Assembly (NCBI GenBank): GCA_002083565.1 | Contig: MSXM01000099.1 | Span: 1 to 25,408 of the forward strand | DNA: 25,408 bases | Reading direction: 5' to 3' | Source of the DNA: Nitrospira sp. ST-bin4 | GTDB taxonomy: Bacteria; Nitrospirota; Nitrospiria; Nitrospirales; Nitrospiraceae | In this document: positions 8,418 through 15,799 of the stretch, in pieces | Numbering within the stretch: position 1 is the stretch's first letter | Layout of the letters: each line of letters opens with the position of its first letter | Notes under the pieces: model-generated | Told to the model about the DNA's origin: nothing | Database searches by the model: none | The model's input: only the letters and a program-made list of their open reading frames with translations | Position numbers and translations under genes: made by a program

Positions 8418-8861
8418 TCAGGCTCCGCAAGTGGCCGGCTCAGGAGAACCGGCCTTCCTCGGTACGCAGCAGCCCGTTTGACTCAGCCGTCCCGTGACTT
8501 CCAATTGCTCATGGACGGTAAAAATCTCCCAAGCGTTGTCGTCCGGGTCAGTAAACCAGAGTTTATCCTGCCGGGCAAAGCAACAGGCGATGTTTTCTTC
8601 GACTTTCTGAAGAATGCCTTCTTGTTGCAATCGGGCCTTCCACCCGGCGATCTCTTCGACCGTCTCGACCTCGATACCCAGGTGATCCACTGAACTCACT
8701 TCCCCGGTGGAAGACACCAGCGAAAGGTTCAGGGCCGGGGTCTTCACATCAAACTTAGCATAGTCGGCCACTTGTTTTTGTGGCGGCAGACCGAACACTT
8801 TTTCATAGAACGCCGCCGACTTAGATACATCACGAACATCAAGAGAAATATGGGGACGCAT
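8418..8861 (-). CDS. ArsI/CadI-family dioxygenase (C-As lyase-like)
   Basis: A 147-residue single VOC-fold metalloprotein. Family members with known activity (ArsI) use non-heme Fe(II) and O2 to split the carbon-arsenic bond of trivalent organoarsenicals; CadI is the cadmium-induced relative. Visible here are the metal triad H4 (MRPHISLDV), H60 (VDHLGIEV) and E112 (NAWEIFTV), plus the substrate-binding vicinal cysteines C93-C94 in ENIACCFARQDKLWFTDPD. These positions parallel ArsI H5, H62, E115 and C96-C97. A short Cys-containing C-terminal tail (GCCVP, ATCGA) is also usual for the family. The start ATG 8861 has GGAGG 5 bases upstream; an upstream in-frame ATG at 8906 lacks support. It is the first gene of an apparent operon with the SigZ-like factor and the flavoprotein. 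No arsR, arsM or arsB homologue is seen in the window. Confidence 0.87.
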   Translation of the reverse strand: MRPHISLDVRDVSKSAAFYEKVFGLPPQKQVADYAKFDVKTPALNLSLVSSTGEVSSVDHLGIEVETVEEIAGWKARLQQEGILQKVEENIACCFARQDKLWFTDPDDNAWEIFTVHEQLEVTGRLSQTGCCVPRKAGSPEPATCGA

Positions 8862-9033
8862 GGGAACCTCCGTTTTGATCGAGTAGCGGGTGATTCCGCC
8901 ACTCATCTCTATAGACGGAGGAGGTCCGAAAAGGACGCAACCATTATCAAGAGTTCTTGTGAATATCAGTGCGCATGGTGGCTAGCGCTACGGTGCAAAG
9001 GCGGTTGAGACCGTCAAGAACAGAGCCTGGATG

Positions 9034-9450
9034 TTATCCTTTCTTGGCCACCGCCAGATACCACTTCGGCTTCATTCTTCCGAAATCCCTCCTCACATGA
9101 CATTTCAACGATCTTTTTGAATCTAGGACTCGCTCCCCTTCCGAATCCCGCACGAAGACAACCCAGTGCCAGCAGGGCCGACCCTGTTCTCGATGCCATT
9201 TGATCGCCAGCAAGGCCAGATTGGGCAGACTGCTCCAAGAATGAAAGGGTTGCTCTGTGGAAGCTGTGCGTAGGCAATATTTCCGAAGAAGGCGGCGGAC
9301 GTATGTCGTCTCAGACCAGAGCCGGCGATCCGTCGCATAGATGCCTAGCTGATTCGCGGTCTGTTGGGCTTGGCGGTAGGATATGCCGGCTATGGCCGCC
9401 ACAGCAGCAATCCCGCAGCCGGTCCGTTCCAATTGCACGACAGGTTTCAT
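9034..9450 (-). CDS. Small C39-like cysteine peptidase domain protein
   Basis: A 138-residue protein consisting essentially of one papain-like peptidase domain of the C39 type. Q6 (VVQLERTGC) is the oxyanion-hole glutamine, C12 the nucleophile within TGCGIAAVAAIAG, H95 (CWHWVVFV) the catalytic His and D110 (ERVLDSK) the third residue. C39 domains usually form the N-terminus of bacteriocin ABC exporters and cut double-glycine leaders; here there is no transporter domain, no signal peptide and no exporter nearby. It could process a peptide in the cytoplasm or be a bacteriocin/toxin-like domain. The ribosome site is weak. It lies 51 bases after the 90-residue unknown gene, in the same direction. 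Confidence 0.72.
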   Translation of the reverse strand: MKPVVQLERTGCGIAAVAAIAGISYRQAQQTANQLGIYATDRRLWSETTYVRRLLRKYCLRTASTEQPFHSWSSLPNLALLAIKWHREQGRPCWHWVVFVRDSEGERVLDSKRSLKCHVRRDFGRMKPKWYLAVAKKG

Positions 9451-9501
9451 GAATGTGCCGGGGCAGACAGGTGTGGGAAGCCACCATGCTGGGGAGGTCT
9501 T

Positions 9502-9774
9502 TTAGTTCTCCGGCATCTTGTCCACGACACGATCCCATTCTTTGACGGCCGGCTTCACATGATGTTCGAGATGGGTAAGCGCTGCGTAGAGTCGCCCTTC
9601 GTATTCGTCGCGTTTCGCATCAGCCGGAGACAGCGTCTTCAGAATAGCCACGAGCCCCAAGATTTCTTGGGAGGTCTCTGCAATCTCATCGAGGTGGTTA
9701 TCCAATATCGGACTCGACGGCACCAGAAGCGACTCCTTCTCCGCCACCGCTGATGCCCGCGCTTTCTTAATCAT
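9502..9774 (-). CDS. Small hypothetical helical protein (90 aa)
   Basis: A 90-residue soluble protein, probably mostly helical (NHLDEIAETSQEILGLVAIL, YAALTHLEHHVKPAVKEWDRV), with no signal peptide or membrane segment. I do not recognise the family. Its ATG overlaps the end of the upstream 67-residue gene by 8 bases (ATGATTAA), which suggests both are real and translationally coupled. The C39-like peptidase gene follows 51 bases downstream. Confidence 0.6.
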   Translation of the reverse strand: MIKKARASAVAEKESLLVPSSPILDNHLDEIAETSQEILGLVAILKTLSPADAKRDEYEGRLYAALTHLEHHVKPAVKEWDRVVDKMPEN

Positions 9775-9970
9775 GGCGTTTCCCCTTCTTTAACCGCCGC
9801 TCCAAGTTGGCGACTGTTTGTTCCCATGCTTCAATCTCGACCATCCAATGCTTTATGAGCCTTCGATCGGGATGAGCCCGTTGTTGCTCAAGCGCGATCT
9901 TGATTCGATGATCGGTAATCCGCCCTTTCAAACTCTCTAAGCGGAGTCGCAGCTTCTTGTTTCGCCCCAT
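9767..9970 (-). CDS. Small basic coiled-coil hypothetical protein (67 aa)
   Basis: A 67-residue, strongly basic, helical protein (KKLRLRLESLKGRITDHRIKIA at the start, NLERRLKKGKRHD at the end) that looks like a short coiled coil and might bind nucleic acid. The family is not recognised. GGAGG lies 3 bases before the ATG, slightly close but usable. It overlaps the following 90-residue gene by 8 bases. The upstream DUF488 gene stops 74 bases earlier. Confidence 0.55.
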   Translation of the reverse strand: MGRNKKLRLRLESLKGRITDHRIKIALEQQRAHPDRRLIKHWMVEIEAWEQTVANLERRLKKGKRHD

Positions 9971-10044
9971 ACCCCTCCGAAGCCATAACGGTACGCCGAA
10001 GGCCTTTCCCTGTCAATGAACGCCCACCCCTTGTTTCCGCTCAC

Positions 10045-10413
10045 TCATCGACCTGTGCGTGAGATCGATCTCGTTGTGAGAAAACTCCGAAGTGCGACGG
10101 CCTGATTGTGCTGTTCGTCTTTGGCCGAATAGAGCAGCGTCACGGTGCGGGTCTTTGCCGGTCCTTTGATCGATGCAAGAAGTGCTGTCTTTTGTTCTAG
10201 CTCGGCATGGTAGCGGCGCTGGAATTCTTCCCACTTGGCGGGATCATGCTTGAACCATTGCCGCAGTGCTGTCGATGGACCGAGATCGGGAAGCCAGAGA
10301 GCGAGCTTTGCATCAGATTTGGAAATCCCCCGTGGCCACAGGCGATCGACCAGGACACGGAAGCCATCGGACCTGGCCGCCGGTGCGTAGATCCGCTTGA
10401 CCATGACTTTCAT
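10045..10413 (-). CDS. DUF488 family protein
   Basis: A 122-residue cytoplasmic protein of the DUF488/YeaO-like family (COG3189 type). The family signature VKRIYAPAARSDGFRVLVDRLWPRGISKSDAKLALWLPDLGPS is present almost in full, followed by LRQWFKHDPAKWEEFQRRYHAEL and the C-terminal LLYSAKDEQHNQAVAL. The biochemical role of the family is not established. The start lies 8 bases after the stop of the aldo/keto reductase gene, so the two are probably one transcript. No strong ribosome site is visible, and either M1 or M4 could be the start. Confidence 0.88.
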   Translation of the reverse strand: MKVMVKRIYAPAARSDGFRVLVDRLWPRGISKSDAKLALWLPDLGPSTALRQWFKHDPAKWEEFQRRYHAELEQKTALLASIKGPAKTRTVTLLYSAKDEQHNQAVALRSFLTTRSISRTGR

Positions 10414-10421
10414 ATGGGCCG

Positions 10422-11261
10422 CTATTGTCCGATAGTCTCGATCACGGCCAGCTCATCCGGCGAGAGGGTGAACCGCTCGCATTGGAGGTCTTCCTTCATA
10501 TGTTGCGGGTTCGTCGTGCCGGTCAGGGGCAACATGCCGATCTGTTGGGAGAAGCGGAAGACGAGCTGAGCCAAGCCGGTTTGATACTTGGCCGCGAGCG
10601 CGCGCATGTCTGGCTCGGCAAAGATCCCCGAATTGGCCGTGAGGAGCGAGAACCCCTGATAGATGATCCCGTGCGTCCGACAGATCTCCCGCACGTCTTT
10701 ATCCCAGCCAAAAGCCGCGTAGCACCGGTTCTGCACGATCATCGGCCTATGGTTCGCTTTGGCACAAAGCAGGATCAGCTGGTCAGCGGAGACGTTGCTG
10801 ATCCCGATCATCTTCGTTTTGCCGGCATCATAGAGCGACTCAAGTGCCGCCCAGACTTCCCAATCCTCAGCGCCCAAACCACGCCGCGAATAGGGACCGT
10901 GCAGCACGTAGGAGTCGAGATGGTCTGTGTGCAGATGGACGAGTGAGCTCTCAAAGGACTGCTGTACCTGCGTAGTGATACTTGCCCGCCCGTCGTAGGG
11001 CAACCGATGGTCCTGGCCGTTCACCGGTGTAAACTTGGTCTGCAGAAACAATTTGTCGCGAGTGATGCCTTGCCTTGCCAGTTGCACAAGCGCCTCCCCC
11101 ACCCTTGCTTCATCGTAGTGAACGAGTTGATTGGCCGTATCGATCGCGGTGAAACCGGCCTCGACAGCCTGAAGCACCAGCCCGGTGGTGGCCTCTTTCT
11201 TCCACGCCGTGCCGTAGATGAAGGAAGGGATCGAGACATTATTGTAGGTAGTCCATGGCAT
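10422..11261 (-). CDS. Aldo/keto reductase
   Basis: A 279-residue NADPH-dependent TIM-barrel oxidoreductase that reduces aldehydes or ketones; the substrate is not predictable. Catalytic tetrad candidates are D41 (AIDTANQ), Y49 (VHYDEARVGEAL), K76 (LQTKFTP) and H121 (DSYVLHGP). The spacing DTAN-QLVH-Y is three residues longer than the classic D-x4-Y form. GISNVSADQL and the C-terminal coenzyme-loop region (LPLTGTTNPQHMKEDLQ) are also family-like. The start ATG 11261 has AAGGAG 8 bases upstream; an in-frame ATG at 11291 lacks one. The DUF488 gene follows in the same operon. Confidence 0.9.
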   Translation of the reverse strand: MPWTTYNNVSIPSFIYGTAWKKEATTGLVLQAVEAGFTAIDTANQLVHYDEARVGEALVQLARQGITRDKLFLQTKFTPVNGQDHRLPYDGRASITTQVQQSFESSLVHLHTDHLDSYVLHGPYSRRGLGAEDWEVWAALESLYDAGKTKMIGISNVSADQLILLCAKANHRPMIVQNRCYAAFGWDKDVREICRTHGIIYQGFSLLTANSGIFAEPDMRALAAKYQTGLAQLVFRFSQQIGMLPLTGTTNPQHMKEDLQCERFTLSPDELAVIETIGQ

Positions 11262-11356
11262 CGAAGGATCTCCTTGGAATGCCCGTACCATACACGGATC
11301 TGGCTCACGGTCTCAACGTACGGCTGGTTGACGCCCTCCTCTCTCCAGACGCGTAT

Positions 11357-11392
11357 GAACCAGTCCCTGCATGACCGGACAGAGACTGGTTC
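11357..11392. terminator. Hairpin downstream of the beta-propeller gene
   Basis: GAACCAGTC (11357-11365) pairs with GACTGGTTC (11384-11392). After one mismatch CTG (11367-11369) pairs with CAG (11380-11382), leaving a 10-base loop. It sits about 60 bases past the minus-strand stop at 11452 and upstream of the aldo/keto reductase gene. No T-run follows on the minus strand, so the terminator role is only probable. Confidence 0.45.
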
Positions 11393-11451
11393 TACTCTGG
11401 TCTCAACTCGGCCTCTCGGTCCTGTTCGTGTTAGCCTCGCTCACTTACTGA

Positions 11452-12621
11452 CTAGCCAGCTCGCAAACTTCCAGGGCGGAAGTGATTCGGCAGCGGCATG
11501 ATGCAGTTCGGGTTGTATCCTTTCGCTTTCAAGGTATCGATGCTACCGAGGACTTTGTCCTGTTTCAGATCGATCACCGTGATGGAACCGTCGCTCAATC
11601 CCTCCAAATTGAGCAAACTGTTCTGGACGAATAGGTATCGCTCATCGGGTGAGAGTACGGAATGGTGTGCCCCGGCCGCGGCTGCAATGGTCTTGAGAAA
11701 CTTCGGCTGCCGTGGATCGCTGTTGTCGTATAAATTCACAAACCCCGGCTTCGCTGTCGTGACAAACAGACGATCCCCCTTCGCGTTATACAACATCTCC
11801 AGTGGCATCCCCTGCCCTCGTGGACCAAAGTCATCGATCTGATGGAAGGCAAAGGTACTACTCGCGGAGTCCCAGACCCCGGCCCACAGTGTGCCCTCCA
11901 GCATGTTGGTGATATGCACGACTGGAGCATCAGTGTTGGGGCTGAACATAATCTCAACAGGAGCGGATTTCGCCGGAGCCGGCTTCGACCCGATCTTGTG
12001 TGTCGAGAGTAATTTCCCAGTACTCGCTTCCAGCACCGTGACAGAGTCTCCCTGATCGGACATATCGGGCTTCACCGTGCTGGTGACAAGCACGCGATCA
12101 ATCCCGTTATGGATCGCGATCCCATGGGGATACAAGATCGTTGCCACGGCCGGATTCGTTGTCTTCACTGTCTTCATCGGCGTATCCGTGCGCGCATCTC
12201 CCATGATGACCGTGCTCGATCCCATGCAAGTGAGAAACCAGGTCCGGTTATCTTCCGATACGACAAGATCCTCACCCACCTGGCAGTCAGGGACAGTGAC
12301 CTCACGCAGCCGATAGGGGAACTTCGTGAGGTCCATTACGTGCAGGGGACGTATACCCAAGGCCGTAACATAGGCTTTGGTGCGATCCCGGTTAAAGAAA
12401 ATGTGATGGGCCACAAGATCGGGCGGCAGCGGAATCTCCATCAGAATCTTGCCGAAGTCGGCAGACGCTGGATCCATTTCCATGATCGCAATCCCTTCTC
12501 GCCTCACCGGCTGGTCGGGCTTGCTTTCGTAGTTGACCAGGGCAAGCAGTTCTGCTGATGCCAGCGTTGAGCCGACAAGCAGCAATCCGAGAGTCAACAA
12601 GAACAATCGTATCGGTTTCAT
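11452..12621 (-). CDS. Secreted YncE-like beta-propeller protein
   Basis: A 389-residue exported protein. The signal peptide occupies residues 1-23 (KPIRLFLLTLGLLLVG, cleavage after ASA). The mature part has repeated blade-like segments with surface-exposed strand endings, such as HHIFFNRDRTKAYVTALG, DLVVSEDNRTWFLTC, MLYNAKGDRLFVTTAKPG and HHSVLSPDERYLFVQNSLL, giving the rhythm of a YncE/40-residue-repeat propeller. Some His-containing positions recall the SBP56/methanethiol-oxidase propellers, but this is not secure. It probably acts in the periplasm in binding or redox sensing; no enzyme activity can be assigned. The start ATG 12621 is preceded by GGAGGATGTC. GTGATGTG repeats lie upstream at 12652 and 12713. 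Confidence 0.75.
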   Translation of the reverse strand: MKPIRLFLLTLGLLLVGSTLASAELLALVNYESKPDQPVRREGIAIMEMDPASADFGKILMEIPLPPDLVAHHIFFNRDRTKAYVTALGIRPLHVMDLTKFPYRLREVTVPDCQVGEDLVVSEDNRTWFLTCMGSSTVIMGDARTDTPMKTVKTTNPAVATILYPHGIAIHNGIDRVLVTSTVKPDMSDQGDSVTVLEASTGKLLSTHKIGSKPAPAKSAPVEIMFSPNTDAPVVHITNMLEGTLWAGVWDSASSTFAFHQIDDFGPRGQGMPLEMLYNAKGDRLFVTTAKPGFVNLYDNSDPRQPKFLKTIAAAAGAHHSVLSPDERYLFVQNSLLNLEGLSDGSITVIDLKQDKVLGSIDTLKAKGYNPNCIMPLPNHFRPGSLRAG

Positions 12622-12769
12622 GACATCCTCCATATTCATAATCTGACCCACGTGATGTGGTTCATGCTTCGCTTACAATTTGAACTATCGAACCCAGTGA
12701 CTTCCGCACCATGTGATGTGAGGACGTACGCTCACACGTGTCCTGGACAACCTCACGGCTGCGCGATTC

Positions 12770-12856
12770 CTAAGCAATTCGAGGCATCAGCATCGTCAGA
12801 ATGATTCCCGCAACAATCAAGTAGAACCAGACCACAACAATTGCGAACACGTGCAT
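12770..12856 (-). CDS. 28-residue single-pass membrane peptide
   Basis: A very short frame, MHVFAIVVVWFYLIVAGI followed by ILTMLMPRIA, that is almost entirely one transmembrane helix with a basic C-terminal residue. AAAGGA lies 9 bases upstream of ATG 12856. It sits between the methyltransferase and the beta-propeller gene, all on the minus strand. Other in-frame ATGs upstream would add a non-protein-like extension. The function is unknown; such peptides often regulate or stabilise membrane complexes. Confidence 0.5.
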   Translation of the reverse strand: MHVFAIVVVWFYLIVAGIILTMLMPRIA

Positions 12857-12938
12857 GATGGCATATCCTTTCTTCTCAAAATGGTTTATACATCGCTGTC
12901 GTGTGGATTCGACTCTCATCCGTTTCAGACACTTCCGA

Positions 12939-13757
12939 TTACACCCGAATCCCGATGACTTCCAAATACTCGGCAAAAGCAGTAGTGCAGTCCGCCCCGG
13001 CGCGATTGTGCGAGGCCCAAAGCATTTCAAGCTCCTGTCTCAACCGCGTTTGTCCCTCGTCGTCAAGCGACGCAAAGGCGCGGTTGACCGGCCCGTAATA
13101 CTGCCGAAAGAACTCCACGACCTCCGACGGAGGAAAGGGATAGCTGAACAGGTACTGCCGCCTCGTCAGACTGAGCTGCGAAAGTCCATAACCAAGCCGT
13201 TCACGGACCGTGGCTTCATCACCCCATAGGACCGGTGACGGCATGCCGGACGGGGCGATAAACTTCGCAATCGTTTTGAACATCTGCCCAATGAATCCCT
13301 GCGGCGTCCAATTGGCCATGGCGATGGTGCCGCCCGGGACGCATACACGGAGCAGCTCCCGGGCAACCAGTTCGGGTCGTGGGGCGAACATCGCGCCGAT
13401 GAGACTGACGACAACGTCGAAGCTGGCGTCGTCGAACGGAAGCGCTTCGGCATCGGCCTCCTGAAACCGGACCTTCAGTCCTTCCGCTTGCGCGCGAGCC
13501 CGTGCCCGCTCCACCAAGTTCCCGGCGATATCCACCCCGGTAACCTCCATCCCATCTTTCGCCGCCATCAGCGCCACCTGGCCCGAGCCACAGCCGACGT
13601 CGAGCAACTGGCTCCTCGGCGTGATCTCGAGTCGCTCATAGAACTCTCGGGCGCCGCTTTCCATGTACCGGGAAAACCGATCGTAGTCTCCGGCCGTCCA
13701 GATTTCTTTGAGCCGAGCCGTGAGACTATCCCGCTCTCCCAACGCTGCATTCATCAT
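12939..13757 (-). CDS. Class I SAM-dependent methyltransferase
   Basis: A 272-residue soluble methyltransferase of the UbiE/Methyltransf_11 type. Motif I is LLDVGCGSGQ (51-60), the acidic residue after strand 2 is in VTGVDIAGN, motif II region ADAEALPFDDASFDVVVS carries the third block, and ELLRVCVPGGTIAMANWTP is the post-motif. The substrate is unknown. The start ATG 13757 has GGGAGGAGG 5 bases upstream; an upstream in-frame ATG at 13838 has none. It is transcribed divergently from the AraC-type regulator at 13959, with a 200-base shared control region, so that regulator may control it. Confidence 0.88.
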   Translation of the reverse strand: MMNAALGERDSLTARLKEIWTAGDYDRFSRYMESGAREFYERLEITPRSQLLDVGCGSGQVALMAAKDGMEVTGVDIAGNLVERARARAQAEGLKVRFQEADAEALPFDDASFDVVVSLIGAMFAPRPELVARELLRVCVPGGTIAMANWTPQGFIGQMFKTIAKFIAPSGMPSPVLWGDEATVRERLGYGLSQLSLTRRQYLFSYPFPPSEVVEFFRQYYGPVNRAFASLDDEGQTRLRQELEMLWASHNRAGADCTTAFAEYLEVIGIRV

Positions 13758-13802
13758 GATACCCTCCTCCCATTCATTGTGCTCTTTCATGGCTTGCTTG
13801 GT

Positions 13803-13850
13803 ACGCCACGCTGTCTCTGGTCGCACTGTACGAGACAAGTTCTGTGGCGT
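13803..13850. promoter_or_regulatory. Nested inverted repeats between methyltransferase and AraC-type gene
   Basis: ACGCCA (13803-13808) pairs with TGGCGT (13845-13850), and inside it TGTCTC (13812-13817) pairs with GAGACA (13832-13837). Their position in the divergent control region suggests an operator, perhaps for the adjacent AraC-type regulator. The arms are short and spacing is asymmetric (3 versus 7 bases), so chance is not excluded. Confidence 0.35.
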
Positions 13851-13958
13851 CTTAGCCGCGCGTCTAGCTCTCTTATCAGAAGAATGCTAAGCTCCAAGTC
13901 GTTTATCCGGGCGTCCAGCTGGTTTAGCCGAAAGGACTCGTTGCGGAGATCCATATAG

Positions 13959-14936
13959 ATGGATGTACTGTCTGAAGTCTTAAAGGCCGTAAAATTGGAC
14001 GGCGCGGTCTTCTTCAACGGTGAATTCTCATCTCCCTGGTGTACGCGTGAGCCCGACTCACACACCATGGGATCCTTTTTCCCCTCCGGCCCCAAACACG
14101 TCTTTATCTTCCACCTCGTCACCGAAGGACAGGGCTATGTTCGACTCAAAGAGGGCGCTCGCGCTGTGCCCCTGCAAGCCGGCGATGTCGTCATTCTTCC
14201 TCACGGGGACGCGCACCTCATGGGCAACGGCCCTCCTGTCACGCCCATTGACAGCGGGCCGCATTTGAAAGAGGTCTTCGCTGAAGGCCGTATCCTGTCT
14301 CAATTGGGTGGCGGAGGAGAGACCACCAAGCTGGTCTGCGGATACCTGACCTGTGAGCCGCAACTCTCGCAGGTCTTGCTGGCTGGGCTCCCGACGATCA
14401 TCAAAGTCCATATTCGCGACAGCCCATCCGGACAGTGGATTGAAGATACTTTCCGCTATTCGGTTGATCATGCCGAAGCCTCTGGCCCAGGCGGCGCCGC
14501 AGCTATCGCGAAATTATCCGAATTACTGTTTGTGGAGACATTGCGTCGCTACATTGCTCAACTGCCGCAGACACAGACGGGCTGGTTTGCCGGGGTACGT
14601 GATCCGGACGTGGGAAAGGCGCTGGCGCTCCTGCACAAGCAGCCGGCTCACCCTTGGACGATCGCATCACTGGCCAATGAAGTTGGCCTCTCACGTTCCG
14701 TGCTGGCAGAGCGATTTCGGCATTATCTATCGGACACGCCGATGGGATACCTGACACGTTGGCGACTGCAGCTTGCCGCTCAAGTGCTGACGTCTACATC
14801 CAAAAGCGTGGCCGAAGTGGCGGGCGAGGTGGGATATGAGTCCGAACCGTCATTTAATCGCGCCTTCAAGCGGGAGTTTGGGGTACCTCCGGCGCGGTTC
14901 CGCAACCAGGCAAGAAGTTCTCAACGTAAGACCTGA
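13959..14936 (+). CDS. AraC-family transcriptional regulator with cupin sensor
   Basis: A 325-residue regulator. The N-terminal half is a cupin-type AraC sensor domain (about residues 5-190: HVFIFHLVTEGQGYVRL, VPLQAGDVVILPHGDAHLMG) of the cupin_6 kind. The C-terminal 100 residues are the two helix-turn-helix DNA-binding units (HPWTIASLANEVGLSRSVLAERF and SVAEVAGEVGYESEPSFNRAFKREFGVPPARFR). The effector is unknown. GGAG lies 10 bases before the ATG. It diverges from the methyltransferase gene, a usual arrangement for AraC regulators that control a neighbouring enzyme gene. The stop overlaps the base of a hairpin at 14935-14975. Confidence 0.93.
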   Translation: MDVLSEVLKAVKLDGAVFFNGEFSSPWCTREPDSHTMGSFFPSGPKHVFIFHLVTEGQGYVRLKEGARAVPLQAGDVVILPHGDAHLMGNGPPVTPIDSGPHLKEVFAEGRILSQLGGGGETTKLVCGYLTCEPQLSQVLLAGLPTIIKVHIRDSPSGQWIEDTFRYSVDHAEASGPGGAAAIAKLSELLFVETLRRYIAQLPQTQTGWFAGVRDPDVGKALALLHKQPAHPWTIASLANEVGLSRSVLAERFRHYLSDTPMGYLTRWRLQLAAQVLTSTSKSVAEVAGEVGYESEPSFNRAFKREFGVPPARFRNQARSSQRKT

Positions 14937-14975
14937 TCGTGTGCGGTGATGGAAGTGCGGCAACACTACACGATC
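14935..14975. terminator. Hairpin at the end of the AraC-type gene
   Basis: GATCGTGT (14935-14942) pairs with ACACGATC (14968-14975). The 25-base interior holds a second pairing of AGTG with CACT. It starts within the stop codon of the regulator gene. No T-run follows, so termination is only possible. Confidence 0.4.
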
Positions 14976-15371
14976 CCTGAATAATGCCTTCCTGGTCGCC
15001 CCCGATGATCCTACCTAGTCATGGTCATGCGACCGGAACCTCCACGACATTTACCACGTGGGCGAGGCAGTCCTTACAGCGGGACAGTTCGCGTTCGGCG
15101 CGACCACGACAACCTATCCGCGCCTTATCCCGATCGGAGAGCAAGCCGTGGCATTGACCAATCCTCTCCCGACCATCACCGGATGCTCGGGAGCCTGTCA
15201 CGAAGCTCATTCTGCAATTTTTGAAAAGAACCCTACGGCTGAAGGGTATGTCAGCATCCCGCGGCCCATGGGCCCCAACTGCGTGCGCGACTCGCCACCG
15301 AACGATCCCCTGAGAAATTGCTCCCAGCGGTGATTCTCGCGCCACGTCTTTCATTCATGGTGGCGATATCA
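14976..15371. other. About 400 bases with unresolved coding content
   Basis: Two opposing frames are each partly protein-like. On plus, 15058-15333 (GTG start, 91 codons) contains GCSGACHEAHSAIFEKN. On minus, 15025-15210 (61 codons) contains QCHGLLSDRDKARIGC and RCKDCLAHVVNVVEVPVA, with four cysteines that could form a metal site. Neither has a good ribosome site, and I recognise neither. One may be a real small gene or a decayed gene remnant. Confidence 0.3.
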
Positions 15372-15719
15372 ATGGAAACATTGCTAGAGTGTGCGATGGC
15401 CCCACACGACAACGTTGCCGTCACGGAACTCCGGCTCAGTTACCGCTATGTGAAGGCACACCCATGGGTCGTGATGGCCGTCAACGGGTTTCTCTCAGCA
15501 TATTTTATGGAACAGCCGAGCTTTCGGGTCCAGCGGCATTTTGACGAGTTGGAGTCGGGCATGCACGTCTGGCTCTGCGAAGTGCCGGCCACGATGAAAA
15601 TGGAACGGCTTCTCAGACGCCTGAAAGCCGACATTCCCGCGTTTCACCTGACGACGACTCCATCAACCACCGACACCTGCCCACAGTATCTGATCGACAG
15701 TCCAGATCCCGCCGCCTAG
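15372..15719 (+). CDS. Hypothetical protein (115 aa)
   Basis: A 115-residue soluble protein of unrecognised family. It reads as a real protein: AVTELRLSYRYVKAHPWVVMAVNGFLSAYF and the Trp/Leu-rich HVWLCEVPATMKMERLLRRLKADIPAFHL give an alternating helix/strand pattern. There is no signal peptide. The start is uncertain: ATG 15372 is chosen, but ATG 15357 and ATG 15396 are in frame and none has a strong ribosome site. It lies 80 bases upstream of the saccharopine-dehydrogenase-family gene in the same direction, but a promoter-like element intervenes. Confidence 0.55.
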   Translation: METLLECAMAPHDNVAVTELRLSYRYVKAHPWVVMAVNGFLSAYFMEQPSFRVQRHFDELESGMHVWLCEVPATMKMERLLRRLKADIPAFHLTTTPSTTDTCPQYLIDSPDPAA

Positions 15720-15750
15720 CCGATCGACTTGGCGAAAATCTGCCGCCGTG

Positions 15751-15779
15751 TACTCCAAAATTCCGAAGAGGAGTATACT
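15751..15779 (+). promoter_or_regulatory. Putative promoter -10 overlapped by an inverted repeat
   Basis: TATACT (15774-15779) matches the -10 consensus with one mismatch and would start transcription about 15 bases before ATG 15800. TACTCC (15751-15756) and GGAGTA (15770-15775) form a perfect inverted repeat, with the right arm overlapping the -10, a layout typical of a repressor operator. No good -35 is seen, which could mean activator dependence. Confidence 0.4.
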
Positions 15780-15799
15780 AAAAATCAGCGGGGTGTCTG

